Source: Burkholderiales bacterium (GTDB lineage Bacteria > Pseudomonadota > Gammaproteobacteria > Burkholderiales > SG8-41). From it: 64,000 nt of DNA. The position numbers and the translations under genes are program-made. Below, one piece after another: positions 8,301 through 16,390 of the stretch. The notes beneath the pieces are model-generated. The model was not told where the DNA came from. It searched no databases and worked only from the letters and a program-made list of their open reading frames with translations. Each line of letters starts with the position of its first letter. Position 1 is the stretch's first letter. The stretch lies in NCBI GenBank assembly GCA_030683105.1, contig JAUXMZ010000048.1, positions 1 to 64,000 on the forward strand. The letters are read 5' to 3'.

Positions 8301-10270
8301 GGGTTGATGGTGATGAAGCCGACGCGATAGGTGTCGTCGATCGGAATGAAGGCCCGCCCGGCGGCCGATTTCATCATTTGCATGCGCGTGCGGTAGTAGC
8401 TGTACCAGTTGGCGAAATTGGTCATTTCCTCCTGGTAAGTGCAGGTCGCGCCCGAGCAGTCGATACGCTGCGGGCCCTTCGGGTAATCGGTGGTGGATGA
8501 CACGATGTCGGTATGGTTGAACAGGCCAACGCCGATGCGCACTGTCCGGGCGCCGGTAGAGCTGGCGGCGCCCCCCGTCATATTGGTGATGGTGGAGAAA
8601 ATGCCGGCAGATTGCCCGCCGCTGAAATTGCTGCCGGTAGTCGAGATGGTGCCGGATTCGGCAAGCGCTCTGCCGTTGGCGTTGGCGCCATCGGCCAGCG
8701 ATGCCTGCACCGTTACGACGTTGGCGCTCGAGGTCGCGCTATACCCGCCGTTGGTGGCGGTTGCGGCGTTGATGCAGCTGGCGACCGCTGATGCAACCGC
8801 GGCGCGCTCGTTCGTGCTGTTGGTGCCGGTGCCGGCGGTGATGGTGCCGCCGGAGGCGGTAACGCTGTTGCCAAAACTGCCGCTGCAGGTCGCGCTCATG
8901 ATGCTGATTGCATTTGCGGTGATCTGGGTGATGTTGCGCGAATTGTTGTTCGACGAGCTGTCGATGGTCAGCGTGGCGCTGGCGCGTACCGTGCCGGTGC
9001 TGGGGGCGGTGACCGCGACGGCATAGCCGTTGGGGCCGGTTCCGGTAATAACCGCGGTAACGGTGACGGTGCTGCCCGAGGCCGAGGCGGTGTAATCGGG
9101 CGTCGAGGCATGGCTGTTGATGGCGGCGGCGATCTGCGACGCAGTGGTGCTGGTGCTGGAGCTGCTGGCGGCGATGGCGCCGGAAATGACGGCGATACCG
9201 TTGACCGTGATGCCGGTGATCTGGGAACTGACGTCAGACTGGGTGACGGTGATGGTGCCGGTTGCAGCTCTCGCCGGTATCGTCACGGTAGTGCTCGTGG
9301 TGGTGCCGAGATGCTTAGCATATTTGAAATTGCCGATTTTCTTGCGCTGGCAGGTGAGCAAGGTGCCATTGTCGCTGCACCAGCGCACGCCGGAATAGAT
9401 GTGGGCTGCGGTCAGCGCCGTGCCCACCGCGCAGTCGGTGAGTTCAGAGTCGGTGCAGAATTCGCCGGCTATAAAAGTGTGGGTTCCCGGGACGACCGCC
9501 GAACCGCTTTTGCAGGTCGAGGCGGTCAGCGCGGCACTGGTGCAATATTGCGCGGACTGCATGGTGTAGTAATGAGGGCTGCCGAAGCGGTATTTGATGT
9601 TGCCGCTGCTATCCCGGCCATAGGGATAAATGGAGTCCGGATAGGTGTAACCTGAATTTACCACGCAATTGGCGCTGGTGGGGCTGTCGCCGGGCGAAGT
9701 ACACCACACCCGTTCTGGATAGCCGGTGACCAGATTGACCGTAGAAACGTTATTGCCGAGCTGATCGTTGTTTTGTATGCCAAAGGCGTCGGTCGGCACC
9801 GCAGTCCAGTTCGAGGTATTGCCGGCGTTCATCACGGTTTTGTCCGTGCCGTCGGCATTCGCGGCGGGCCGGTAATAGATCGCGGGGTTGTAATAAACCT
9901 TGTTGAAGTTCGAACTCATGAACGGTGGATCTCCAACGGCACAGGCATCGGGCCGGCCGCTGATCAGTCCTGCGGCATCGTCTCTGTCGTTGCTGGGGCC
10001 GGTGGTATCGCCTGAGTCGAAGCACGCCGCGGTGGTCGATGCGGTCGAAGTATGACTGTCGTTGACGTAATCCGGGATGAAATCCCACGCCATACTGCCG
10101 GAGTCGTCGAGGATGAACATGATGTTGGGCTTGACCCCGCTTGCCGCCTGCGCCAGCGGTTCGCTGGCGATGTCGGTATCGGCGGTCTGGGCGTAAAACG
10201 CCACGCCGAACACGCCGGCAAGGGCGAGGCCGATCTGGCAAATCCGGAATTTGAGAGTGACGGGTTTCAT
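5372..10270 (-). CDS. pilY1: Type IV pilus tip adhesin/assembly factor PilY1
   Basis: Large exported protein (1632 residues) that works with the minor pilins in pilus extension, adhesion and mechanosensing. A signal peptide (VFGVAFYAQT) is followed by a von Willebrand A-type segment with the metal-site motif DDSGSM (about residue 55). The C-terminal half is the PilY1 beta-propeller (ANDGMLHAFE, RWAFIPSMVLPNLY, GGRGYYALDVTNP). Between about residues 312 and 560, inside the N-terminal half, lie two related modules of about 110 residues. Each shows an IT-x-IT-x-N-x-I start, an alanine-rich helix (QIAAAINSHAS; AAVASAVASCINAA) and a Y-x-A-x-x-S-x-x-V-x-V-x-A strand. Such serine/threonine-rich modules are unusual next to the better-known PilY1 proteins and probably vary the adhesive surface. 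Sixth gene of the operon, about 24 bases after pilX. Confidence 0.95.
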   Translation of the reverse strand: MKPVTLKFRICQIGLALAGVFGVAFYAQTADTDIASEPLAQAASGVKPNIMFILDDSGSMAWDFIPDYVNDSHTSTASTTAACFDSGDTTGPSNDRDDAAGLISGRPDACAVGDPPFMSSNFNKVYYNPAIYYRPAANADGTDKTVMNAGNTSNWTAVPTDAFGIQNNDQLGNNVSTVNLVTGYPERVWCTSPGDSPTSANCVVNSGYTYPDSIYPYGRDSSGNIKYRFGSPHYYTMQSAQYCTSAALTASTCKSGSAVVPGTHTFIAGEFCTDSELTDCAVGTALTAAHIYSGVRWCSDNGTLLTCQRKKIGNFKYAKHLGTTTSTTVTIPARAATGTITVTQSDVSSQITGITVNGIAVISGAIAASSSSTSTTASQIAAAINSHASTPDYTASASGSTVTVTAVITGTGPNGYAVAVTAPSTGTVRASATLTIDSSSNNNSRNITQITANAISIMSATCSGSFGNSVTASGGTITAGTGTNSTNERAAVASAVASCINAATATNGGYSATSSANVVTVQASLADGANANGRALAESGTISTTGSNFSGGQSAGIFSTITNMTGGAASSTGARTVRIGVGLFNHTDIVSSTTDYPKGPQRIDCSGATCTYQEEMTNFANWYSYYRTRMQMMKSAAGRAFIPIDDTYRVGFITINPTCQNGTTTCGSSVRSDKYLKINVFDSAHKSAWYSKFTAQIPRNGTPLREALSRVGRLYAGQFDGINNGILSADDPMQYSCQPNFAILSTDGYWNGNAGDKINGTAMTQQDNTDTGPYSKRTDGVFDGGSSTTVGLADVALYYYQTDLRSGTSWPDNVPTTQKDFAAHQHMTTFTLGLGLDGNLTYRSDYETATAGDFKSITQGSLNWPNPVGDTPAALDDLWHAAVNGRGAFFSASNPQELANSLSETLDALQKRVGAGAAAATSNLQPVAGDNFAFTAQYQTSDWIGDLKARTIDLSSGIVSAVPLWSAQALLDAKVYSTRNIYMPDLTDATSTGNKLKHFCWPGTSGTTCSDGSGLDAAEQAYFNPNRLPQSVSWNSAQKAVAAVDVVTSDTGRILVNWLRGETAYEDTGTVASTDLFRNRVSILGDIINAQPAYVKTSPFNYTDTGYLEFKACTEGSGTGCPSTQFPTPGQPRRGTVFAAANDGMLHAFETDVNNDPYFQTSGIGTAITSDDTYEGNNAGNGEERWAFIPSMVLPNLYKLASTPYSHRYFTDGSPAVGDVCLSNPCTGLSDWRTMLVAGLNSGGRGYYALDVTNPLAPKLLWEFKVRKPSETSCAITTADAVGATDDCDLGLTYGNPVLSKFNGQWVVFVTSGYNNTGLEPGGTERQGDGKSYLYILNAVTGAIIKKIGTGVGDGGTAGASYTDADPSGLARINNWVDNALLNNTTTAVYGGDLKGNLWRFDLDSASSSYLTAVKVATLTSGVTPQPITTKPELGMISTYHVVFVATGKFLGVSDKTDTTGQTIYAIKDDLNTNVPVIGRTTLIQQSLISGTTTRSATSNAVDWTSPLVRGWYVNLPDPGERVSVDPQLQLGSLIVASNVPSTDTCTAGGYAWINTFDYKTGSYITSDSSNIASTKLSSSVVVGINVIQLPGGAVKAIVTTADNQQLSQETPVAATTFQGKRVSWREITTDQ

Positions 10271-10294
10271 GTTGTTCTCCGAAAGGCGCTGGCC

Positions 10295-10873
10295 CTAGTT
10301 CACGACAACCTGGACATAGCTGACGGTGTTGCGCGGGCCCACGACCCGGGTGGTGATGCGGTAATAGATCTGCGTCGTAGAGGATAGCGCGAAGGTGCCG
10401 TAGGCGGCGCCGCCTTTGGTGCCGCTGCTGCTGCCGCCGGTGGTGCTCCTGATGCAGTTGACGCTGGCGGAGGGGCCGGCAGCATCGCACAGGCGGTGGA
10501 TCACAAACTGAACGTCGTTGCCGTTGCCGTCGGCGACAGCGGCAGAGGCCGTGCTCCAATTGAAAGCGGTTTTGGTGGCATCCCTGCCGGTGAAATCGAG
10601 GTTGGTTTGCACGTTGGCCCAGTAAGCGGTGCCGTTGGTGACGCCGGGCTGGTCGGAGTAAAGCGTCACCGCGCTCTGGCTGTCGAGCCAGGAGCGCGCC
10701 AGTTCCACGCCCCAGTCTGCGGCGTGGGTCGCGCCCTGCCTGAATGCGAGGTTGCCTGCGATAAGATTGGCGTTATCCACGCCGCGTATCAGGGCAACGC
10801 CGGCGAGCGACATGGCCACCAGAACGATCAGCGCGATGAACAGGATGACGCCGCGTTGCCGTCGTAAGATCAT
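10295..10873 (-). CDS. pilX: Type IV pilus minor pilin PilX
   Basis: Minor pilin of 192 residues. The N-terminal segment QRGVILFIALIVLVAMSLAG and the following ALIRGVDNANLIAGNLAFRQ match the PilX family, which lacks the Glu5 of ordinary pilins. The start at 10873 is chosen because an ideal GGAGG lies five bases upstream and the ATG overlaps the pilW stop (ATGA); an ATG four codons earlier is less likely. The globular domain has paired cysteines (HRLCDAAG, SVNCIRS). Acts in the inner membrane/periplasm to prime pilus assembly with PilV, PilW and PilY1. Confidence 0.93.
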   Translation of the reverse strand: MILRRQRGVILFIALIVLVAMSLAGVALIRGVDNANLIAGNLAFRQGATHAADWGVELARSWLDSQSAVTLYSDQPGVTNGTAYWANVQTNLDFTGRDATKTAFNWSTASAAVADGNGNDVQFVIHRLCDAAGPSASVNCIRSTTGGSSSGTKGGAAYGTFALSSTTQIYYRITTRVVGPRNTVSYVQVVVN

Positions 10874-12003
10874 GACTGCCTCCATATCATGTTGCGCAGC
10901 GGCACCACTGTTTCGAATGCGCGGTATTTGTAGCAGCTCGGAATGCCGCCGGGCACGGCGAATGTCCCGCCCTGCCAGGTCGGTGCAACGGTGGTGGCGG
11001 TACAGGCGCCGCCGGGCGGATCCGGTTTTTCATAGTTCTGGCTGCGCGCCAGCACGCCGATGCGTATTGATAGCACCTGTTGCCAGGCTGCCGCGGTCGC
11101 CGGTTTGACCGTGTCGTAGCTGTCGACTATGCCGTCATTCGCGGTATAGCTTGCATTGGTGATGGTGCCGTTGTTGACCCCGTTGTCCTTGCCATATTGC
11201 GCTTGCAGATCGACGATGTCGCTGATGAGACTGACAGGCGTGGCGTTGTAGCTGGGAACGACAGTCGTCGAAGACGCGGTGAACATGCTGAGCAGCTGCA
11301 GGCTGCTGGAACTGATGGAATAGGTGTTCACCAGCGGCCGTCCGAGGTTGAAAACCGATGTGCCCTGACTGTACGCGGGGAACAGGCTGCCGCCCCCCGC
11401 CGGATTCCAAAGCGCGGTGCCCCCGGGGTTGTGCTGGAGCTTGAGAGCAGATACTTGCACCTGAGTAACCTGCATCAGGGTGCAGACACCGCCTTGCGAC
11501 AGGATGATGAGATCGCCAGGGTTGTCGGAGAAGCCGGTCGGGTTGTCGAGGTTGAGCTCCGCGGAAGCGGTGGGCATGCTCTTTGAGAGCGTTGCGGGAA
11601 CGATCCGTTCCGCATCGGTGCTGTACATGACGGTGATAGTATCCGGCCCGGCGCCGCCATCGGTGATGACGACGGGCGCGAGCTCCATCGGGGGCAGCGC
11701 TCCGCTTGCCGAGCCAGGTGGAGATGAATAAGCGCCATTGTAATAGTATTGGATCTGACCGCAGCCAAGCGCGTCGGAACTGGCGATGCCGTAACCCGCC
11801 ATGCGCAGGTCGCGCTCCAAAGTGTAGAGCGCAATCGCGCCGTTGACCTGAGCGCCCCCGGCGCCGGTCGTCGAGCGCTTGTAACTCTCATTGACCAGGT
11901 AGACCTGGGTAATGATGATGATGCCGATGAGGCCGATCACCATGCCGATCATGACCTCGATCAGGGTAAGGCCGCGGTGGCGTGAAAAAAGATGCGTGGG
12001 CAT
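10870..12003 (-). CDS. pilW: Type IV pilus minor pilin PilW
   Basis: Minor pilin of 377 residues, starting MPTHLFSRHRGLTLIEVM. The prepilin cleavage site is at RG/LTLIE, with the hydrophobic helix VMIGMVIGLIGIIIITQVYL, then the family motif ALYTLERDLRMAGYGI. The ATG at 12003 is preferred to upstream in-frame codons because it follows the pilV stop by 14 bases and puts the cleavage site after a short positive leader. Co-transcribed with pilV and pilX. Confidence 0.92.
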   Translation of the reverse strand: MPTHLFSRHRGLTLIEVMIGMVIGLIGIIIITQVYLVNESYKRSTTGAGGAQVNGAIALYTLERDLRMAGYGIASSDALGCGQIQYYYNGAYSSPPGSASGALPPMELAPVVITDGGAGPDTITVMYSTDAERIVPATLSKSMPTASAELNLDNPTGFSDNPGDLIILSQGGVCTLMQVTQVQVSALKLQHNPGGTALWNPAGGGSLFPAYSQGTSVFNLGRPLVNTYSISSSSLQLLSMFTASSTTVVPSYNATPVSLISDIVDLQAQYGKDNGVNNGTITNASYTANDGIVDSYDTVKPATAAAWQQVLSIRIGVLARSQNYEKPDPPGGACTATTVAPTWQGGTFAVPGGIPSCYKYRAFETVVPLRNMIWRQS

Positions 12004-12016
12004 GGCGCGTCTCGGG

Positions 12017-12448
12017 TCAGGATGCATTGATTTGGGCAATGGTGCGGAAATTACGGGTCGTCGAATCGGCACCCGGAATCTTCCAGAACACCGTCACGGT
12101 AACTGTATTGCCCGCCACATCTATGGTTGGTGAATTTGTCCCGCCGGCGACAACGCCGGGCAGCAGCGCCGCAACGTCATTGCGCCATTCGGTCATTTTG
12201 GCATTGGTACCGCTGGCGGTATCAAACGAGGACAGGGTAGTGCAGGTCACGCCACATTCGGTCCACATCTCGCCAATGATCTTGTTGGCTACAAAGCTGG
12301 CCTCGGTGCGATATTTGGCTTCGACCGTGTTTTTGATCGAGATGGCCTGCAGTCCCATCATCGCCAGAATGCCGAATGAAAAAATGAGGATGCCGACCAG
12401 GGCTTCGATCATCATCACACCCTGCTGATTTTTCCGGGATATTCTCAT
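12017..12448 (-). CDS. pilV: Type IV pilus minor pilin PilV
   Basis: Minor pilin of 143 residues. It has a short basic leader (MRISRKNQQG), the prepilin site G/VMMIEALVGI with Glu5, and the family segment FGILAMMGLQ. It carries two cysteines (TECGVTCTTL) likely to form a disulfide. Short spacing to fimT upstream and pilW downstream supports one operon. Role: part of the minor-pilin priming complex in the inner membrane. Confidence 0.9.
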   Translation of the reverse strand: MRISRKNQQGVMMIEALVGILIFSFGILAMMGLQAISIKNTVEAKYRTEASFVANKIIGEMWTECGVTCTTLSSFDTASGTNAKMTEWRNDVAALLPGVVAGGTNSPTIDVAGNTVTVTVFWKIPGADSTTRNFRTIAQINAS

Positions 12449-12461
12449 TTTTCTCGGCTCT

Positions 12462-13070
12462 CTAACAGATACGCGGATCAGTGGCGTCGGTCACGGCCGG
12501 ATCGCACATCTTGATCTGACCACCGTTCGAAATCGTGATACGCAGGCAACGCATGGTGCCGTTGGTGGCGTCCACGTGCTGGCATACGCCCGCGGGATTC
12601 GCGATGTCGATCTGGGTGATATTGGCCGCTCCGCCGGGACTGGCCAGCCGGCCCAGTCCGTTGAAAAAGATCGTCGAAGCATCGGCGGTGACTGTGGCGC
12701 GCTGGGAGCCCTCGGCGCCGGATTTTTTCTGGATGATCTGCGGGGCCGCGGTATTCGAGGGGGCCGCGTCGCAGGCGCCAGCCGGATTAGTCAGGCTCAC
12801 CACCCAGTTGGTGCCGGTGGTGGACAGCGCGCAGGCGCTGTCGAGTGTCGTTGTCGTCTGGAACCGTACCACGGTGTTGTTGCGCAGTGCTTCCGTGCGC
12901 GCCAGATTGATTCCGGCAAGCAGGGTCTCGCCGGCGGTGCGAATCTGGGTATTGTTGAGCCAGGTCGACATGTTGGGGAGCGCGAGAAAAATCAGCAAGG
13001 TCATAATGGTCAGCGCGATCATCATTTCGATGATCGTGAAGCCGGCCTGACGCATGGACCTGATCAGCAC
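12462..13070 (-). CDS. fimT: GspH/FimT-family minor pseudopilin
   Basis: Minor pilin of 202 residues. The prepilin site is [12 protein letters not shown], followed by [20 protein letters not shown] and the FimT/GspH motif [16 protein letters not shown] start (13070) overlapping the pilE-like stop and preceded by an AAAGG ribosome site is used here; an ATG at 13055 giving [10 protein letters not shown] is also possible. The C-terminal part (GGQIKMCDP) is typical of the GspH domain. Function within the pilus tip complex follows from operon position. Confidence 0.88.
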   Translation of the reverse strand: MLIRSMRQAGFTIIEMMIALTIMTLLIFLALPNMSTWLNNTQIRTAGETLLAGINLARTEALRNNTVVRFQTTTTLDSACALSTTGTNWVVSLTNPAGACDAAPSNTAAPQIIQKKSGAEGSQRATVTADASTIFFNGLGRLASPGGAANITQIDIANPAGVCQHVDATNGTMRCLRITISNGGQIKMCDPAVTDATDPRIC

Positions 13071-13525
13071 GAGCCGCCTTTACGGATGACCCAGCAGTTG
13101 GCATTCGACGCATAGCCGGCACTGGCCATGGCGGAGCCGCCGGTCACCGTGGTGGATTTGACGTTGGATTCGGTAATCGAGTAGCTGATGCCGCCTAACC
13201 CTTGACCGGCGATGCCGGTCGCGGTGAGGGTATAGGTATTCGCGGTGGGGCCGGGACAGGTAAAGTCGAAGAACTTGATGCCTTGCGCGGTGCCGGGCAT
13301 GGCAACGCCGCACGCGGCACCATTAAGGTAAGAGCGATTGTCCTGGAACCACTGTTCCATTTTTACCCGCAGGTCGGCCAGCTGCGAATGCGCTTCGGCC
13401 AGTTTGCCGCGCCGCACATAATCGTTATAGGCCGGCAACGCAACGGCGGCAAGAATGCCGACGATGGCCACCGTGATCATAAGTTCAATCAGGGTAAAGC
13501 CCGCATACCGGTTTTTCGTGTTCAA
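13064..13525 (-). CDS. Type IV pilin, PilE-like
   Basis: Pilin of 153 residues and first gene of the seven-gene operon. It has the leader MNTKNRYAG, the cleavage site [19 protein letters not shown], then the long helix continuing to [20 protein letters not shown] and the motif [13 protein letters not shown]. The C-terminal disulfide loop is bounded by [11 protein letters not shown]. In betaproteobacteria such PilE genes usually close the minor-pilin cluster; here it opens it. Whether it is the major subunit or a minor pilin cannot be decided, since no other pilA is in view. Confidence 0.9.
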   Translation of the reverse strand: MNTKNRYAGFTLIELMITVAIVGILAAVALPAYNDYVRRGKLAEAHSQLADLRVKMEQWFQDNRSYLNGAACGVAMPGTAQGIKFFDFTCPGPTANTYTLTATGIAGQGLGGISYSITESNVKSTTVTGGSAMASAGYASNANCWVIRKGGSC

Positions 13526-13832
13526 GTCGGTTGCTCCCGTTTTTGGTTCAAAGTTTCAGATGTTCGAATTTTGCAAAATGCGAAGACGGTTTGCCAGCTT
13601 TACCCGATAAACGGCGCGATTCCCGGCACGAAAGGCGGAGAGGCAGGATGGGGGGTGTTAAAAAATGGGATTTAACGGGAAAAAGTCACGTTTTGCTGAA
13701 CCAACGTCGCTTGAATGACGTTCTTTTCGCCTCGTTCTTGAGTTTTTTCATTTTAGGAGTATGTCAAATCCAAGTCCGACAAACTCCTAGCCGAATTAGA
13801 CACAGTCCAAGTCTTGCATTAAAATTAATCAA
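13526..13832. other. Divergent intergenic region, pilus operon / Irr-like gene
   Basis: About 300 bases without a gene, AT-richer than its surroundings, serving as the control region for the leftward pilus operon and the rightward regulator. The clearest structure is the inverted repeat at 13754-13789, described separately. I found no convincing sigma-54 site for the pilin. Confidence 0.5.
13754..13789. promoter_or_regulatory. Inverted repeat, possible operator
   Basis: Arms taggagtatgtc (13754-13765) and gacaaactccta (13778-13789) are reverse complements over 12 bases with one mismatch and are separated by 12 bases. The repeat lies 43 bases before the Irr-like start codon. It could be the binding site of that regulator (autoregulation) or a cruciform. 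It does not match the Fur box. Confidence 0.4.
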
Positions 13833-14267
13833 ATGACTCTGAAACCGCATCCTAACTATACGCGTGGGGAATTGGTCGAGGTGCTGCGCAACCACGGCAT
13901 CAATCCCACCCACCAGCGCATTGAAATCGCCTACGTACTGTTTTCACGCTGCGAGCACTTGTCGGCCGACCAACTGCTGGCGCTGGTCAACGACCGCAAT
14001 TCCGAGACGTCCAAGGCGACGGTATACAACACGCTCAATCTGTTTCTCGAGAAAAAACTGATCCGGGAAGTCATCGTCGATCCCAGCAAGGTGTTTTACG
14101 ATCCCAACACGGATGTACATCACCATTTCTATGACATCGACACCGGTGAACTGACCGATATCGATGCAGCCGACATCGAGGTTTCCGGGCTCCCGCAACT
14201 GCCGGAAGGCGTGGTCACTGAAGGCGTCGACATCATCGTGCGCATACGTTCCGAACAAGCGGTATAA
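13833..14267 (+). CDS. Fur-superfamily regulator, Irr-like
   Basis: A DNA-binding regulator of 144 residues. The N-terminal winged helix carries GINPTHQRIEIAYVLF and the recognition helix SKATVYNTLNLFLEKKL. The dimerisation domain has VFYDPNTDVHHHFYD, the triple-histidine motif (residues 96-98) typical of Irr, the heme-responsive iron regulator described in rhizobia. The C-terminal CxxC zinc pairs of Fur, Zur and PerR are absent. It faces away from the pilus operon and lies 35 bases before tRNA-Thr. Its regulon cannot be read from here; assignment to Irr rather than general Fur is by motif only. Confidence 0.82.
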   Translation: MTLKPHPNYTRGELVEVLRNHGINPTHQRIEIAYVLFSRCEHLSADQLLALVNDRNSETSKATVYNTLNLFLEKKLIREVIVDPSKVFYDPNTDVHHHFYDIDTGELTDIDAADIEVSGLPQLPEGVVTEGVDIIVRIRSEQAV

Positions 14268-14302
14268 TCACGCCTCGGAAAAATCGCGTTTTTCCCTAAT
14301 CC

Positions 14303-14378
<76 letters not shown>

Positions 14379-14393
14379 CACAGCAAAAAAAAG

Positions 14394-14419
14394 GGTTGCC
14401 ACATGGCAACCTTTTTTTT
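14394..14419. terminator. Bidirectional rho-independent terminator
   Basis: Stem ggttgcc/ggcaacc with loop acat, followed by eight T and preceded by eight A. It can end both the tRNA transcript and the leftward Bug transcript at 14441. Confidence 0.92.
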
Positions 14420-14440
14420 GTAATTGCCGCCACGTGGCGG

Positions 14441-15403
14441 TTACTCGAGCTGGATGCCGGACTGCTTGATCACCTTTGCCCAGCGCGCAAGTTCCCGCCG
14501 GATATGCGTGGCGAATTCTTCGGGTGTGCTGCCGACCGGGATGATGGCCTCGTCATTGAGGCGCCTGGTGATGTCGGGCGTATGGATGATGGCTGCGACT
14601 TCCTTGCTCAATCTGTCGATCGCGGGTTTCGGCGTGCCGGCAGGTGCGACGATGCCGTACCAGGAGCCGGTTTCATAGCCGGGCACGCCGGCCTCGGCCA
14701 CGGTCGGAATGTCGGGTATCGCCGGGGAACGCTTGGCGCCGGTCATGGCAATGGCGCGCAGTTTGCCCGACTTGACCTGAGGCAGCATGGCGACCGCGCT
14801 GCTGAACATCACCTGCACTTCGCCGCTCAACAGTTCGGTCAGCGCCGGCGACAGCCCTTTATACGGGATATGGACCAGGTTGGTGCCGGTCATCATTTTG
14901 AACAGTTCCACCGCCATGTGCGACGAACCGCCGGCGCCGTTGGAGGCATAGTTGATCTTGCCGGGCTGCGCTTTGGCGAGCGCGACCAGTTGCTTCACCG
15001 ATTTTACGGGCAGAGACGGGTGCACCACCACCAGCAGCGGCGCAGAGGCGATGAGACTCACGGCGTCGAAATCCCTGACCGGATCGTAGCTCAGCTTTTT
15101 GCGCAGATTGGGATTGATGCCATGAGTGGCGACCCCCGCAAGAAAAATGGTGTAACCGTCGGCGGCAGATTTCGCCGCCGCTTCAGCGCCGATCGCACCG
15201 CCGGCCCCCGGACGGTTGTCGATGATGACCTGTTGCCCGGTGGCGGCAGTGAGCTTCTGCCCGATCAGCCGCGCGATGGTGTCGTTGCCTCCTCCCGGGG
15301 TAAACGGGACGATGAATCGTATGGGTTTGCTCGGATAGGTTTGCGCGAATGCGGCAGCGGGCCACAACGCGAATGCCAGCAGCATGAGCGCGGTTTTTCT
15401 CAT
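14441..15403 (-). CDS. Bug-family (TctC) periplasmic solute receptor
   Basis: Periplasmic Venus-flytrap receptor of the Bordetella uptake gene family, the substrate-binding part of tripartite tricarboxylate transporters; 320 residues. Signal peptide LAFALWPAAAFAQ; then the family landmarks YPSKPIRFIVPFTPGGG, VIIDNRPGAGG and ADGYTIFLAG. Substrates in the family are carboxylates, but this one cannot be specified. It starts at the stop of the upstream SDR gene (ATGA overlap), so the two form a coupled pair and may act on the same compound. No TctA/TctB membrane genes are nearby. Confidence 0.93.
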   Translation of the reverse strand: MRKTALMLLAFALWPAAAFAQTYPSKPIRFIVPFTPGGGNDTIARLIGQKLTAATGQQVIIDNRPGAGGAIGAEAAAKSAADGYTIFLAGVATHGINPNLRKKLSYDPVRDFDAVSLIASAPLLVVVHPSLPVKSVKQLVALAKAQPGKINYASNGAGGSSHMAVELFKMMTGTNLVHIPYKGLSPALTELLSGEVQVMFSSAVAMLPQVKSGKLRAIAMTGAKRSPAIPDIPTVAEAGVPGYETGSWYGIVAPAGTPKPAIDRLSKEVAAIIHTPDITRRLNDEAIIPVGSTPEEFATHIRRELARWAKVIKQSGIQLE

Positions 15404-16173
15404 AGCACTCCCGAAATGCCACCGTCGAGATTGATGCTGCTGCCGGTCACGTAGCTTGCGGCGTCCGAAACCAGGAAGGCAATGACGTTGGCGACTTCCT
15501 CCGGTTCCCCGACACGTCCGAGCGGGATTTCCTTCGCGGTCCGCGCGTAGTACTCGTTCGCGTCCAGCCCTTGTTTTTTAATGTTCCGCTCGTGCTGCCC
15601 CGACTTGATCTTGCCGATGCAGATGGTGTTCACCAGTATGTTGTCGGCGGCAAATTCCTTGGACAGCGCCTTGGTCAGGGCAAGCCCCGCTGCGCGCGAT
15701 ACCGAGGTGGGCATGGACTGCGCGCCCGGCTGCTTGGCGCTGGAGATGGTGATGTTGACGATGCGCCCGCCGCCCTGCTGTTTCATGTGCGGCACTGCCA
15801 GCCGCGTGCAGCGGATCGCGCCGAACAGCTTCAGTTCGAGGTCCGCGCTCCACGTGGCGTCGTCGACCTCCAGGAATTTCCCGCGCGCCGAGGTGCCGGC
15901 GTTGTTGACGAGGATGTCGAGCCGTCCGAAGCGTTCGATCACCGCTTTCATGAAGCGCCCGATATCGGCAGGCTTGCTCATGTCGGCTGCGACCGCCAGC
16001 ACTTCAGCGCCGGTTTTACCGATCTCGGCGGCGGTTTTATCGAGCAGATCCGCGCGCCTGGCGCAAATGGCGACTTTGGCGCCTTCCTGCGCGAGTTTGA
16101 GGGCGGTTGCCCGGCCTATGCCTTCAGTTCCGCCAGTGACGACGGCAACTTTGCCTTTTAATCCGAGATCCAC
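15400..16173 (-). CDS. SDR-family protein with altered catalytic motif
   Basis: Rossmann-fold short-chain dehydrogenase/reductase homologue, 257 residues. The cofactor motif TGGTEGIG (13-20), the acidic AADMS segment, NNAG (90-93) and the catalytic-region serine (ISSAK) are intact. The Tyr-x-x-x-Lys pair is not: the aligned segment reads MPTSVSRAAG, putting Thr156 and Arg160 where Tyr and Lys should be. The C-terminal segment ITGSSINLDGG-like region is normal (YVTGSSINLDGG). Either this is a subfamily with a different mechanism or a non-dehydrogenase binding protein. First gene of a two-gene operon with the Bug receptor. Confidence 0.88.
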   Translation of the reverse strand: MDLGLKGKVAVVTGGTEGIGRATALKLAQEGAKVAICARRADLLDKTAAEIGKTGAEVLAVAADMSKPADIGRFMKAVIERFGRLDILVNNAGTSARGKFLEVDDATWSADLELKLFGAIRCTRLAVPHMKQQGGGRIVNITISSAKQPGAQSMPTSVSRAAGLALTKALSKEFAADNILVNTICIGKIKSGQHERNIKKQGLDANEYYARTAKEIPLGRVGEPEEVANVIAFLVSDAASYVTGSSINLDGGISGVL

Positions 16174-16390
16174 GTTATCTCCTTATGAAACAAGAATTTT
16201 GTTACGGTTCGCGCCCGCGCCAGCAGGCTGTTTTTTGCGTTCCCTGCCTTGCCGCCTTCGCCATTGACCATTGTAGCGTGAACGGTATTCTGATGGATGG
16301 CAGGCTAAAAATTAGCACTTATCAGTAGCGGTAATTCGTCGTAGCATAGACGCCATGTGGCCATCTTGGGCCAGCAAGCAAGGAAGCAAT

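Noticed and set aside
8490-9026. Plus-strand frame opposite pilY1 repeats, hydrophobic translation
   Set aside because: Arises from the complement of Ser/Thr/Ala codons in the PilY1 modules.
13561-13625. Sigma-54 promoter for the pilE-like gene
   Set aside because: A TGGCA...GCA-like pair is present on the minus strand but the GG-GC spacing is 12 instead of 10 bases.
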